64,000 bases of DNA from Eutreptiella sp. 'Long Island Sound 2002' (lineage: Eukaryota > Euglenozoa > Euglenophyceae > Eutreptiales > Eutreptiaceae). The stretch spans positions 63,100,591 through 63,164,590 of the forward strand of contig OZ038380.1 in assembly GCA_964036045.1 (NCBI GenBank). Reading direction: 5' to 3'. Under the pieces are notes generated by a model. The model was not told the origin of the DNA and did not search any database. It saw only the letters and a list, made by a program, of their open reading frames with translations. Positions 32,431 to 43,050 of this stretch are shown here, in pieces. Numbering within the stretch: position 1 is the stretch's first letter; each line of letters opens with the position of its first letter. Position numbers and translations under genes: made by a program.

Positions 32431-34200
32431 GACCAAGAACACACACAGACCACGACTTACTGCCCCAGGCCGGTAAGAGCACCCACCACCAAGGGTAGCA
32501 GACCCGAGCCAGGAATGATGAGGAATTGCACCCAGGGCCCTCGGCCAGGATTGGCGAGGGACCACCCACCACCACCAATAGCAGACCCCAGCCAGGAATG
32601 GCGGGGAACTGCGCGCAGGGGCGCTCAGCCAGAATTGGCGAGGGGCCACTAACCAACACTGGCAGCAGAACCAAGCCAGGAGTGGCGGGGAACTGCACCC
32701 AGGGCCCTCAGCCAGGTTTGGCGAGGACCAACCACCTTCACCCAGCAGGAGCAGACCCCAGCCAGGAATGGCGGGGAACTGCCCGCAGGGACTTCAGCCA
32801 GGATTGCCGAGAGACCACCCACAAACACTGGCAGCAGACCCCAGCCAGGAATGGCGGGGAACTGCACTTAGGGCCCTCAGCAAGCATTGGCGGGAACCCA
32901 CCCACAGAACGCACACGCAATCGCTCATGCAACAGGGACACATATGCCACAGCCACACAAACAAAAACAGCGAAGGCACCACAGGAGGGACCACGAACAC
33001 CACACCACACACAACAACACCCGAACGCACACGCCGCACACCACGAACACACACGAAGCACAACCCCAAGCCAGCGGCAACAGACTCCAGCCAGGAATGG
33101 CGGGGAACAGCATCCCGGGGCCCTCAGCCAGGATTCGCGAGGGACCAACTACCACCGCCGCCATCGGACCCGAGCCGGGAATGGCGGAGATCTGCACCCA
33201 GGGACTGGCGCCCACACCAGCCGCAAGCCCCAGACCAGAGAGGCGGGGACTATCACCCAGAGACCCTCCACTGACACAGAACACACACACGCACACACAC
33301 ACCAGCGCACGACGAGGACACGGCCACGCCACACCCACACCAACACCAACACAGGCGCCGCAAGCACACAAGACACGCGAAAGCACATACGCAACAGACA
33401 GCGAGTGCCACACACACCCGCTCGCTGCATCAGCACACACGACGCAGGACACCCCCCACCCATGGAAACCAGCACCCAGGGCCTCAGCCACGAATGGCGA
33501 GGAACCACCCAGCGACCCCGACGGCAGACCCCAGCTAGGAAAGACGGGCAACGGCACTCAAGCCCCTCCGCCACGATTGGCAAGGAGACGACCAACACGG
33601 AAGACGACAAGCAGAACCCACCACCGGGACGGGCGCACAAGCCAAACAACAATGCCTGCCAGGCGCTCCACCAGGAGTGGCGAGGGCCCACGCCCAGAAA
33701 TGCACCGGCGCTAGGCCGAAATCAGAAGCAACGACACCGCCGGCACCAACACCAACCCCGGTAACTGGCAGCCGAATGCAACACCAACAAGCACAACCAG
33801 GACCACCCCGAAGCAGCCCCGCAACAGGAGCAGCAGGCCGCACACAGGGAGGACAGGCCACATCACACAAGACGCGACACACCAAGACAGGCACCCGAAA
33901 TAGACAAGGAACGCCACCCCACAGCGCCCCAAGCCGGACCGAGCTAGCGGCAACCGGCAACCCCCCTACGCAAGCACAAGAACCACAAGAGACCAGACCC
34001 GACAAGCCTCGCCCACCATGTAAATTACAGACGGCCAACCGCCAGCACCACACAGGGAACGCACAACAATGGGCCACACAGCCCCACGGCTGAGACACCC
34101 AGAGCACACCACCTGGAAGACTATCACCACGTAGCAACTCACCGCTAGGCCAAGAGTAGGCCACGCAGCGCCAACGAGCCACCGGCACTAAGCACCCAGA
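32431..34200. repeat. Same repeat family, inverted orientation (C/A-rich)
   Basis: At about 32,430-32,450 plus-strand composition flips from G/T-rich to C/A-rich. Half-units A (GGAATGGCGGGGAACTGC) near 32,595, 32,679, 32,767 and 32,848 alternate with B (AGGATTGGCGAGGGACC), giving a dimer of about 84 bp. The stretch 33,700-34,190 is the reverse complement of DNA at about 31,310-31,800 (CTCGGTCCGGYTTGGGG and GGTGGCGTTCC are shared). This is an inversion of the flanking array. Confidence 0.8.
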
Positions 34201-34849
34201 CCAGCATTTTGCCACAGCGCCACCGGTTCGTGTGTTGTGCTGTGTGGTGTTGTGTTCCTGGTCCCTTTTGTGGTGTTTTCGGTGTGTGTGTTTCTGTGGG
34301 TGTGGTGTGTGCGTCCTTGATGACTGATTGGTTTTGACCTACGTGTAGTGGTAGTGGGTGGGCCCCCGCTGGCTGAGGGCCCTGGGTGCAGTTCCCCGCA
34401 TTCCTGGCTTGGGTCTGCTGATGGCGTTGGCGGGTGGTCCCTCGCCAATCCTGGGTGAGGGTCCAGGCTGCAGTTCCCCGCCATTACTGGCGGGGGTCTC
34501 CTGCCGGCTGTGGCGGAGGGTCCCTCTCCAAACCTGGCTGTGGGCCCTGTGCACAGTTCCCGGCCATTCGTGGCTTGGGGCTGCTGGTGGTTCTGATGGG
34601 TGGTCCCTCGCCAATCCTGGCTGAGGGCCATGGACGCAGTTCTCTGCCATTCCTGGCTGGGGTCTGCTGCTGGTGGTAATGGGTGGTCCCCCGTGAACCC
34701 TGGCCCGGACCCTGGGTGCAGTTCCCCGCCATTCCTGGCTCGGATCTGCTAGTGGTGGTGGTCGGTGTTGTTGCCGGTGTGAGGCGGTGGGTTGTGCTCC
34801 CTGTGTGTTGGCGGTGTGCGGCTTGTGCCTGTCTTCGTTGCGGTGTGTG
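34201..34849. repeat. Repeat family, back to G/T-rich orientation
   Basis: Composition flips back near 34,200. CCCGCATTCCTGGCTTGGG and CTCGCCAATCCTGGGTGAGGG half-units recur from about 34,395 to 34,745. The array is cut at 34,853 by an LTR element and resumes at 37,490. Confidence 0.8.
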
Positions 34850-35516
34850 GTCTTGAAGCGGTATGGGGTGCCTCACCCATACCCGCTGCCCAGCCTGTGG
34901 CGCTCTTTGCCAGACTGGCTCAGGAATTTGCCTGGGCTGATTACGGCATCTCGATTTCTGTGGGATTTCTGTAAAATACCCCAGAAATCGTCATTTTTCG
35001 TCATTTTTGGGCCGGCGACGACAATCGTCGCCTGCGCGACGGAGCCCCAGATCGAGGTTTTATTTCTCGATTTCTGGAGGTTTTAATCAACTTTATTATT
35101 GATTTATCGTTTTTTGAAAAAAAGGAATATGACGTGACCTTTTTCGCGGCGTTCCGCGAAGGTCAATTTTTGCGAAATCAGTCACGTTCACAAATTTTTC
35201 AAAAAATCCTGAGGCGATCCCAGGAATCCGCCAGGCGCCCATGGTGTGGCCCAACAGTGGGCCTCTTCATATATAGTTTGAATTGGGACAGAAACGCGTC
35301 GTGTCGGCTACGCGACGCGTTGGGGGGAGACACGCGAAATGAGTGTTTTCGGCTCAAAAATCACTATATTTCACTGTTTTTCGCCAAAAAACCACTGTTT
35401 GGCCCAGTTTGGGCAGGATCCCAGTGGAGATCCTGATGGCGACGACTCGTAGCCGTCAGATTTTCTGATGGCGGCGACGCCGCCGCCTTCATTTCGGCCA
35501 CTTTTCTATACTATTT

Positions 35517-35529
35517 TATAGTATAAAAG
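35517..35529 (+). promoter_or_regulatory. TATA-like element in 5' LTR
   Basis: TATAGTATAAAAG lies in an AT-rich patch (CTATACTATTTTATAGTATA) about 210 bp before the LTR end. The 3' LTR has the same at 37,266-37,278. Position and sequence suit the LTR promoter; this is inferred. Confidence 0.5.
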
Positions 35530-35596
35530 TGTTACATATACATAATACTTGTCTACATGTTTTCTTTGTCTACATACACCTTCATCTCTTGCCTAG

Positions 35597-35616
35597 GACG
35601 CAAGATTGTGTCATGG
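35597..35616 (+). other. Shared hairpin/start-codon module, LTR copy
   Basis: GACGCAAGATTGTGTCATGG follows a pyrimidine-rich stretch ending CCTAG. The 3' LTR has GACGCCAGATTGTGTCATGG at 37,346-37,365, and a third copy stands at 43,811-43,830. GACRC and GTGTC can pair around a 6-base loop, and the ATG lies just after the stem. Confidence 0.6.
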
Positions 35617-35780
35617 CTGAGGCAAGGATGACGGAATTCTTTGGAGAAACCCAAATTCGAGAGGAAGTCTTGGATTTCATGGGATTGGGGTCGTGCATGC
35701 CAAGGGAAGCTTGGAGGTTGCCCTGCCCCCAACCTCTTCAAAAGAATTCTGCCGACGCCAAGGCCACCAAGGCGATGTGA
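35613..35780 (+). CDS. Small 55-codon frame across the LTR/internal junction
   Basis: Starting at the ATG of the shared module, this frame reads MAEARMTEFFGETQIREEVL and continues past the LTR end to a TGA at 35,778-35,780. It could be the remnant of a gag start in the parent autonomous element. It is short and unrecognised. In the 3' LTR the corresponding frame starts at 37,362 and runs on into flanking DNA. Confidence 0.3.
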   Translation: MAEARMTEFFGETQIREEVLDFMGLGSCMPREAWRLPCPQPLQKNSADAKATKAM

Positions 35781-36009
35781 CGGCCTGCGGACGACGACGA
35801 CGCCCAGACTGCAGGAGAATTGACGCCTCGTTCCAATTCTCCGTCTGCAGGAGCTAAGGTCCAGGGTATCAACATGATGAAGGTGCCGATACACCTTGAC
35901 TCCTACAATAGGTATCACCTTGGCTTCCCCATGGACCCTATGGAGCCCCCAAGTCCATCATGTGGCTGGGTGACGACCACAGCGACGACGACGCCATCTG
36001 CGAACTGCC

Positions 36010-36245
36010 ACAATGCGCGTTAATTCGTCGCCTTGGGTTGGTTGGCCCTCCGGAGGTCGCCACCCTAAATAGGTGCGGGTCGCCTTGGGTAGGAAATGAC
36101 CCTAACTCCCCCAAATCAGGCGCGTTAATTTGTCGCTTTGGGTTGGGAATCGACCCTAAACAGGCACGAGGAATTCGTCGCCTTGGGCAGGAAATGGCCC
36201 TAGATTCAGGCGCGAGGAATTCGTTGCCTTTGGTTTGACCCTAAA
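36010..36245. repeat. Short tandem repeat inside the LTR element
   Basis: About four imperfect units of 55-70 bp contain GCGCGTTAATTCGTCGCCTTGGG or GGAATTCGTCGCCTTGGG followed by GACCCTAAA. It occupies over a quarter of the internal region. Confidence 0.8.
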
Positions 36246-36592
36246 TAATTTTTTTTCCCATTTGAGTTTATTGAATTATTATGTTTTCATGCCCATGGAG
36301 AAAAAGGGCCAATATGTGCGCTTCAGCGCCATCAGTCAGGTCGGAAGGACCAGCAGCGCCCCCGGTTTGGTCACCAGAGGCTAAAGGGAGTGCCGGGGAC
36401 CAGTGTGGTTGCCTGGGGGGCAGTTGCCCTATGAATATATCAAAAAAAAAAAAAGACCTACATGTGAGCATGTAAATTACTTACGAAGCCCCCCCCCCCA
36501 CTGTCCTGCTGAATCAGTTTTGAAACCAGGGCAGTGCAGGGGTCAGAGCGCCCCCTTGGCCTTGCCTTCCTTTGGATATAGGCAAGGCTTCT

Positions 36593-36603
36593 AAGGAGGG
36601 GGG
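36593..36603 (+). other. Polypurine tract
   Basis: AAGGAGGGGGG, eleven uninterrupted purines ending exactly at the first base before the 3' LTR. In LTR elements this RNA segment primes plus-strand DNA synthesis. Confidence 0.8.
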
Positions 36604-37489
36604 TGAAGCGGTATGGGGTGCCTCACCCATACCCGCTGCCCAGCCTGTGGCGCTCTTCGCCAGGCTGGCTCAGGAATTTTACTGGGCTGATTACGGCATC
36701 TCGATTTCTGTGGGATTTCTGTAAAATACCCCAGAAATCGTCATTTTTCGTCATTTTTGGGCTGGCGACAACAATCGTCGCCTGCGCGACGCAGCCCCAG
36801 ATCGAGGTTTTATTTCTCGATTTCTGGAGGTTTGGATCAATTTTATTATTGATTTATCGTTTTTAGAAATAAAGGAATATAACGTGACCTTTTTCGCAGC
36901 GTTCCGTGAAGGTCAATTTTTGCGAAATCAGTCACGTTCACGAATTTTTTCAAAAAATCTGGGCGATCCCAGGAATCGGCCAGGCGCCCATGGTGTGGCC
37001 CAACAGTGGGCCTCTTCATATATAGTTTGAATTGGGACAGAAACGCGTCGTGTCGGCTACGCGACGCGTTGGAGGGAGACACGCGAAATGAGTGTTTTTC
37101 GCTCAAAAATCACTATATTTCACTGTTTTTCGCCCAAAAACCACTGTTTGGCCCAGTTTGGGCAGGATCTCAGTGGAGATCCTGATGGCGACGACTCGTA
37201 GCCGTCAGATTTTCTGATGGCGGCGACGCCGCCGCCTTCATTTCGGCCACTTTTCTATACTATTTTATAGTATAAAAGTGTTACATATACATAATACTTG
37301 TCTACATGTTTTCTTTGTCTACATATACCTTCATCTCTTGCCTAGGACGCCAGATTGTGTCATGGCTGAGACAAGGATCACAGAATTTCTTGGAGAAACC
37401 CAAATTCGAGAGGAAGTATTGGATTTCATGGGATTGGGGGCGTGCATGCCAAGGGAAGATTGGAGGTTGCCCTCCCCCCAACCTCTTCA
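36604..37489 (+). repeat. 3' LTR
   Basis: 886 bp, the direct repeat of the 5' LTR offset by 1,750 bp, with TG...CA termini and the second GTCT target copy at 37,490-37,493. Confidence 0.9.
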
Positions 37490-38340
37490 GTCTGCTGTTC
37501 GTGGTCCCTTTTATGCTGACCTCGGTGTGTGTGTCTGTGTGGGCGTGGCGTGTGTGTCCCCGGTGCGTGAGTGGTTTCCTGTGCGTGTAGTGGGTGGGCC
37601 GCTGCCCATCCTGGCTGAGGGCCCTGGGTGCAGTTCCCCGCCATTCCTGGCTTGGGTCTGCTGTTGGCGTTGGCGGGCGGTCCCTCGCCACTCCAGGCTG
37701 AGGGTCCTGGGTGCAGTGCCCCGCCATCCCTGGCTGGAGTCTGCTGTTGGTTTTGGCGTGTGGCCCCTCACGATTCCTGGTTGAGGGCCTTGGCTGCAGC
37801 TCCCCGCCATTCTTAGCTGGAGTTTGAGCTGGTGGTGGTTGGTCGTCCCCTGCCAATCCTGGCTGAGGGCCTGGGGTGCAGATCCTTGCCACTCCTGGCT
37901 GGAGTATGCTGCTGGCGGTGGTGGGTGTTCTCGGTGGTGTGGGGTGGTTGTGTTCTGCGTGTGTTTGTTGTGTGTGGCGTTCGTGTCTGCATGTTGTGGT
38001 GTGTGGTGTGTTGTTTGTGTTCCCTCTTGTGGTGCCTTCGGTGTTTGTGTTTGCGCGGGTGCGGTGTGGGTATCCCTGCTGCATGAGCTGTTGCGTGTGT
38101 TTGTGTTGGTGCTTAGTGATATGGGTGTCCCCTTCGCCTCCCGGTGGCCCTGGTATGTGTGGGTTGTTCGCTGCCAGTTGCTGGTGTGGGCGCTGTCTCG
38201 GGTTTGTGTGTGCTCGGCGTGCAGGCGTTTGTATGTGTGTGTGTGGCTTTGTGTTGCCTGTTTTTGCCGTGTGGCTTGGTGTGGATTCTGGTGTGTGGGG
38301 TTCGGGCCACGCCATACCTGTTCTGGTCTGATTTGTCGGC
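37490..38340. repeat. G/T-rich repeat family, continuation after LTR element
   Basis: Half-units CCCGCCATTCCTGGCTTGGG and CTCGCCACTCCAGGCTGAGGG continue from about 37,630 to 37,910, as before the insertion. From about 37,920 the DNA is G/T-rich without clear units. C/A-rich minus-strand frames are composition-driven. Confidence 0.75.
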
Positions 38341-40900
38341 TCACATGGTAAGAGACCATAAAAGGTTGAAAATATAGCTCTGCAAATGTATAGCGTGTGG
38401 GTGGCAGGGGGGCTGGCGTTCCGGCTTTTAACCTTGTCCCTGACCTTTGTTCGGTGTTTGTTCCTACATTCTTTTGGCTCTTGTCTTTCGGTGGTACCTG
38501 CGGAGTGAAGAGGTGTGAGGGGATGCGCCGCTACGCTTTACGTGGATGCGGTTCGTTATCATTTGGTACGACACCATACCTCATGCGCTCGTGGAACTTC
38601 CCTATAGACTGTGTGTGCGGCAAAGAGGGCGGGTGGGGGGCCACGGGTGGTCGTCGAGCCCGTGGTACAACGTCCTTGGTGCTCTGCGTGCCGATTTTTG
38701 CTTGTTTTTCGTTTCTTCTTCTCGTGTGGCGTTGACCATACCTTTCCCTTTTTTTTCTTTTGTATTTGGTTTCCATACCATGGTTCTTTCTTGCCGTCTG
38801 TCTCAGGCCGGATATTGTCTTCACATACCTATGGAACGAGCAGAGGGAGTGATGGGCGGGCGGGGGTTGGATGGAGTCGCATGGCGACGTAACTTACGTT
38901 GTCCTTGGTTGTCCCTCTTCCGGCCCTTCTTTTGTACCACACGTTGGTTCTCTGCCTTCCGTTTCCGCTTCTCGGCGCTTTGCCTATGGTCGGGCTTATG
39001 AAAGAAGAGAGTTAATGACTGGGGCCCATTCTCCGCCGCGATGTGTTCTCTTCGCCCCCACCTTACGCCCTCCATTTTTTTGCTCTTTGCTGGGGCATAG
39101 CTTTTCTTCCTTCTTGTGCGCTGTGTGGTTCTTGGTTTGTTGCCTGTGTTGTTTGTTCGGTTGTTTGGTTGTTGTTGTTTGCGTGCTTGTGGCCGTTTGC
39201 ATCCATACCTTTTGTTGTGCTTCGGTTGTGTTGCTGGCTCCTATGTACATGTTTCGTGGGACGCATATGCATATGCACGTGTGGTTGTTTCTTTTTTTCT
39301 TTGTCTTGCGTGGCGTTCTCCTTCCGGCCTCCCTTCCTCGTAACATACTTGGTCCACAAACCATTTTCCTCCTGGTCCTTGGCCGTTGGTTCGTTTTGGT
39401 TCATGCGCGGCGGTTATTGGCTTGCCTTTTTCCCTTCTCACAGACACAACTTCCTAGCACCTAACTCACGCACTTTGATAGCTGTTTTGGGGCATGCAAC
39501 GCTCAACTTGGCTGTCGTTATGGCTCATTTGTTCATGGTTTTGTGTGGCATTTTGGCCCTTTTCCCCACTTTTCTTGTGCTCCAAGGTTGGAAGTGTTAA
39601 AAATGGTTTTCCTGTGCTTCGAAACCGACCCATTATTGATAAGGGGACTCAAGACTCTGGGTTGCTTCCCTGCAAAAGCCCAAAGCCCATTCCCCTTGAC
39701 AACCGGAGATGCAATTTTTGGGGGTGATCACTTTTGGGACGACTAACCCTCTTTTAGAACACAATGCTCCCCAACTCACTCTCCCCCTCATTTCAGCCCC
39801 GGGGTCGTGTGCGGCCGGTATCCAAGGCTAAGGGCAAATCAGAAAGGGTAAAAGAACCCACCGCAACTAGGCTATGTCCCTATGTATCCTCGCCTTGAGA
39901 TGGGAGATCCTTGGGTTACCCAATCTGGGGTACGTTGCTGCTTGCCATTTTTCGTCTACAATTTTTCTGCTAAGAGGAAAAATGGCTAGAGGCAACCTCA
40001 GGAGTTGGCATGGGGCGCATATACGGACGTAACTCCCATGTGTCTACGGAAAACTTGGTTGGGTCAGTGCTCGCCATTGCCATGGAGATATGATATCGTG
40101 ACTGTGGGCCGTTTCTGCCAAATTTCGCTGTTTTTGCCATTTTAGGTCATTTTGGGAACACCATATCTCCATGGAGCAAGCGAACGTAGCCAGATGGAAG
40201 TTCCAATTCTTGTAGCTTATCAGCAAGGGTCAATTGTCCCAGGTTTTCCTACTTTCCCCCCCAGCCAGGCCAGAGGTATGCAACTTCAGTGCGCGCCACG
40301 TTGCCCAATGGTGCATTTCTTGCTGTTTCGTGCCCCGTTGCGTGACCATCCCCTCAGGATACAGCAAGCAACCCGCTGCTAGCCCGGTGCCACCAACGTG
40401 ACAGCAAGCAAAACCCGGATGCAAAGTCCCAAAGGGGATATCAAGGCCCGTGTATCAAGGCTTGGCTCGTCCAGAGCGCCACAAAAGCCTACCCTGGTTG
40501 GCCGCCCAAACCCTCCAATTTTGCCAATTTTAGCATCTTGACCCCACATGGCAAACCCGTGGCGCCAGGATGCCGGGGAATCTGAGGGGGCCAAGTTGCA
40601 TACGGCCCTTGGGTAGTTTGTAACCAAGTGGCACAGGCATGGTTGCTTCGCCCCCGCCCTTGTACAGCCCGGCCAGGGGGTGAAATTTCAACTCCTTTCA
40701 GCCAACGTCCGGTTGGGCTGAAACAGCCCATTTTTAGCCCCCAACTCGTATGGGATGTTCGAGGGGCCATATCTCCAGTTCAGAGATGGGTAGGACCCGC
40801 CATCAAAGGAGCATAGAAAGCTACGAAAGGTTAAGCCCTGGACTTCATTGGTTGCCTGCATTGCACCCGTGGCAGGTCAGAACGCCCGTCACTTGGCAGG
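38341..40900. other. Unassigned intergenic DNA
   Basis: 38.4-39.6 kb is T-rich on the plus strand, producing hydrophobic frames (for example 38,871-39,464, Leu/Cys/Phe/Val-rich) that I do not accept as genes. A 13-bp perfect inverted repeat lies at 40,080-40,092 and 40,162-40,174. No transposon or RNA gene was recognised. Confidence 0.5.
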
Positions 40901-40909
40901 GTTCTAGGG

Positions 40910-41377
40910 TCAGTTCTGAGCACGTCCTTGGGTTGTGTTTGAACCCCTGCACCTGTGTGCCACTGGGGAGGTGGGACCTGGGGTTGGGATATGGTCAGGG
41001 ACTGAGTGTCCATTGCCTTGAGGCGCCCTTACCAAAGTCGATGGCTTAGCCCGTGTGATTTTCTTATGGTGAGGGAATACGCAGGTGAAGCGGGACAGGC
41101 CACAGTTGACCACTAGGCAACTATCATAGCCGCCGAAGCGAGGTAGGCCGTGGATGAAATCCACGTAGAGAAGAGAGTTAGTACAATAGGGTATGGGTAA
41201 GCTGAAAATCAGTCCCCTATGCCTACTGTCCCTCTGCTTGCTGGCATGACAGCCATAAGCATCCACAATGGTCTGCATACGGGACCTCAGTTCACTCAGG
41301 GTTAGACAAGAGTAGAAACACTCACGGAAGAAGTCCACTGAGCGATCAGCGCCAGTGTGACCTGAGCTGAGATGCAA
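40910..41377 (-). pseudogene. Ty3/gypsy integrase, N-terminal half
   Basis: Starts with a zinc-binding-type segment (HLSSGHTGADRSVDFFREC, H-x4-H, then YGCHASK). It continues to the catalytic core start SLLYVDFIHGLPRFGGYDSC, where the Asp is the first of the D,D-35-E triad. The core is cut short near 41,000 and the second Asp and Glu are absent. Confidence 0.8.
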
Positions 41378-41639
41378 CCACTGTAGGCACCCATCAAGTC
41401 GTTCCTCAGCGACGACTATACGGTCCTCGCAGAAGAAGTACTGGTTGTTTTTATACCACTGGTGCCGGTCAATGACACGGGGTTCGAGACCAGTGCTGAG
41501 GGTCTGGAGAATTTCTTTCTACTCTGATTGATAGTCAGTTAGGCTCCAACCAGCAAGGATTCCAGCAGTACGCATAGACAGGTCAAGCTGGACATCCATA
41601 CGCTCAAAAGCCTCTTTGGCGAGTGCCGCAGAGCTCTCA

Positions 41640-42260
41640 CCAATAAGCGCATCGAAGTTGTTGCGCGATATATAGTCGGACAATTTATTTTATATACCTG
41701 GGATATGATGGACTGTCAGCCTGAACTGGCTGAGGTAAGTCCACCACCGTTATATTTTCGCTTTCTCTGGTGGTGGGCCCTTCTGAGAGGACTTCACCGG
41801 TTCCTGGTCACAGAGCCAGAAAACAGGATTAGATCCCAATAGTCCGGACTGTGATGAGAGCACTAACATACCGGCCAGGAGTTCCTGGTCATAGCTGCTG
41901 TAATTGGAACACGCTTGGTTCTATTTCCAGTTCCAGTGCCCCACTGGCACCAGTCGTCACTCACCGGTAGGATAGTCATGTTTCAACGAGCCATCACGGT
42001 TCAGTCCACTAGTACGATAATGGCAGTGGGTTAGTTCAGCTGGGTTAAGCTCCTGCCATTTGTATCTCGGTCTACCCCCCCCTACATCACTGGCATCAGT
42101 GATCAAGACTATATCGCCCTTAGGGCAGGGCACTCCCAGGCAGTTGGGGGAGGCAATTCTCTTCCTCAACTCCTGAAAACACTCCTCCTCTCTGGCCGTC
42201 CACCTCAAGTGAGTAGTTTTCTTGATCAGGTCAGTGAGAGGGGCAGAGGAGTAGGTAAAA
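41640..42260 (-). pseudogene. Ty3/gypsy RNase H-like and connection region
   Basis: The frame 41,957-42,208 has the RT/RNase H junction WTAREEECFQELRKRIASPN and the RNase H Asp in IVLITDASDVGGG. Further downstream, words such as YSSYDQELLAGMLVLSSQS and VHHIPG, with stops between, belong to the same domain and the connection to integrase. Confidence 0.75.
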
Positions 42261-42419
42261 CTGTGGATGTGTCACCTGTAGAAGTTACAGGCGCCCACAA
42301 AACTCCTCACGCAGTGTAGACCCTACTTAGGGTCATCGCGAATCTGCATGTCCTGTAGGGGCTGCATCTTAGACGCGGCTGGTTTCCACCAGCCTTACCC
42401 CACGTCGAAGGCCAAATAC

Positions 42420-43000
42420 TCCATCTCCTCTTTCATGAACTGGCATTTTCCGAGTTTGTTTCGGAGATGGTTTTCCTAACAAACAATGAAAAACTCACGG
42501 AGGAGAAGGACATGGTCCTCTTGGGTATTGGTACCCAAGCTCACCTCATCGACGTGGGCCTCCATTTCTGCACCTCGGGAAATCAGCTCCTGTACTAGAG
42601 GTCTGCGCCTCAGTATGTACAAAATTTTGTTGATCAGTTCGTGGAAGAGAGCCGGGGCATTAGCCACCCTAGAAGGCATGACCTTCCACTTAAACACACG
42701 ACCCTTAGGGGTTATAAAAGCCAGCAGTTGTCGAGCTGCGGCTGTTAGGTCTACCTGCCAGAAACCGCTGCGTTAGTCCATTTTGGTCTTGTACCAGCAT
42801 TCGGCAATACGCTCCAGGGTGTTTTCCATGTTGGGAATACTCCCTGACTGGTTTTTGGTTTTCTTGTTGACCTAACCATAGTCAACAACCAATCGGAGGG
42901 CAGTTGATCCTGGTTTAGCAACTAGGAAGTAGGGACTGCAGTAGTCGGGGTAGTCCCCCTTCTTATATTGATGCATATGTGGCCATGTGCTCAAATGCAG
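42420..43000 (-). pseudogene. Ty3/gypsy reverse transcriptase
   Basis: Minus-strand motifs include LRLVVDYG (usual DYR) followed by a stop before NKKT, SGFWQVDLTAAARQLLAFIT, and FKWKVMPSRVANAPALFHEL (usual PFG replaced by PSR). The catalytic box reads AHVDEVSLG, so the second Asp of the usual DD pair is Glu. Substitutions plus stops make it inactive. Confidence 0.8.
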
Positions 43001-43050
43001 GTTCATTTTTATAGGTAAAAGTATCTGGATGGAGGCCGGGAAAGCTCCAG

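Larger units (their letters stand above)
34854..35740 (+). repeat. 5' LTR
   Basis: 887 bp, TG...CA. It contains AATTTTTGCGAAATCAGTCA near 35,164 and a TATA-like box near its right third. It is almost identical to the 3' LTR, differing at scattered bases and small indels; the age could be estimated from that divergence. Confidence 0.9.
34854..37489 (+). mobile_element. Complete compact non-autonomous LTR retrotransposon
   Basis: Two long direct repeats (34,854-35,740 and 36,604-37,489) begin TGAAGCGGTATGGGG and end CCTCTTCA, giving TG...CA termini. GTCT precedes the first (34,850-34,853) and follows the second (37,490-37,493), a 4-bp target duplication. A polypurine tract AAGGAGGGGGG (36,593-36,603) directly abuts the second LTR and sets the plus strand as sense. 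The internal region is only 863 bp and encodes no gag, protease, RT or integrase, so the element must use enzymes from elsewhere, like TRIM or LARD elements. A convincing primer-binding site was not found immediately after the 5' LTR. Confidence 0.9.
40910..43050 (-). mobile_element. Ty3/gypsy polyprotein relic (RT, RNase H, integrase)
   Basis: Read on the minus strand from 43,050 downward, the order RT, RNase H, integrase is that of Ty3/gypsy. Many in-frame stops interrupt a frame otherwise largely maintained, so the copy died mainly by point mutation. gag, protease and most of integrase's C-terminal half were not found, and no LTRs flank it in view. Downstream of about 40,990 the frame loses similarity. 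It can make no protein. Confidence 0.85.

Noticed and set aside
35200-35360. Dinoflagellate-type spliced leader, suggested by TTTTCGGCTCAAAAATC
   Set aside because: Only a few bases match; the 22-base leader was not found anywhere I looked.
34854-37489. Segmental duplication instead of an LTR element
   Set aside because: TG...CA ends, a GTCT target duplication outside both ends and a polypurine tract at the 3' LTR together are best explained by retrotransposition.
38871-39464. Hydrophobic 197-codon frame resembling a membrane protein
   Set aside because: Hydrophobicity follows from T-rich DNA; overlapping frames in other phases look the same.
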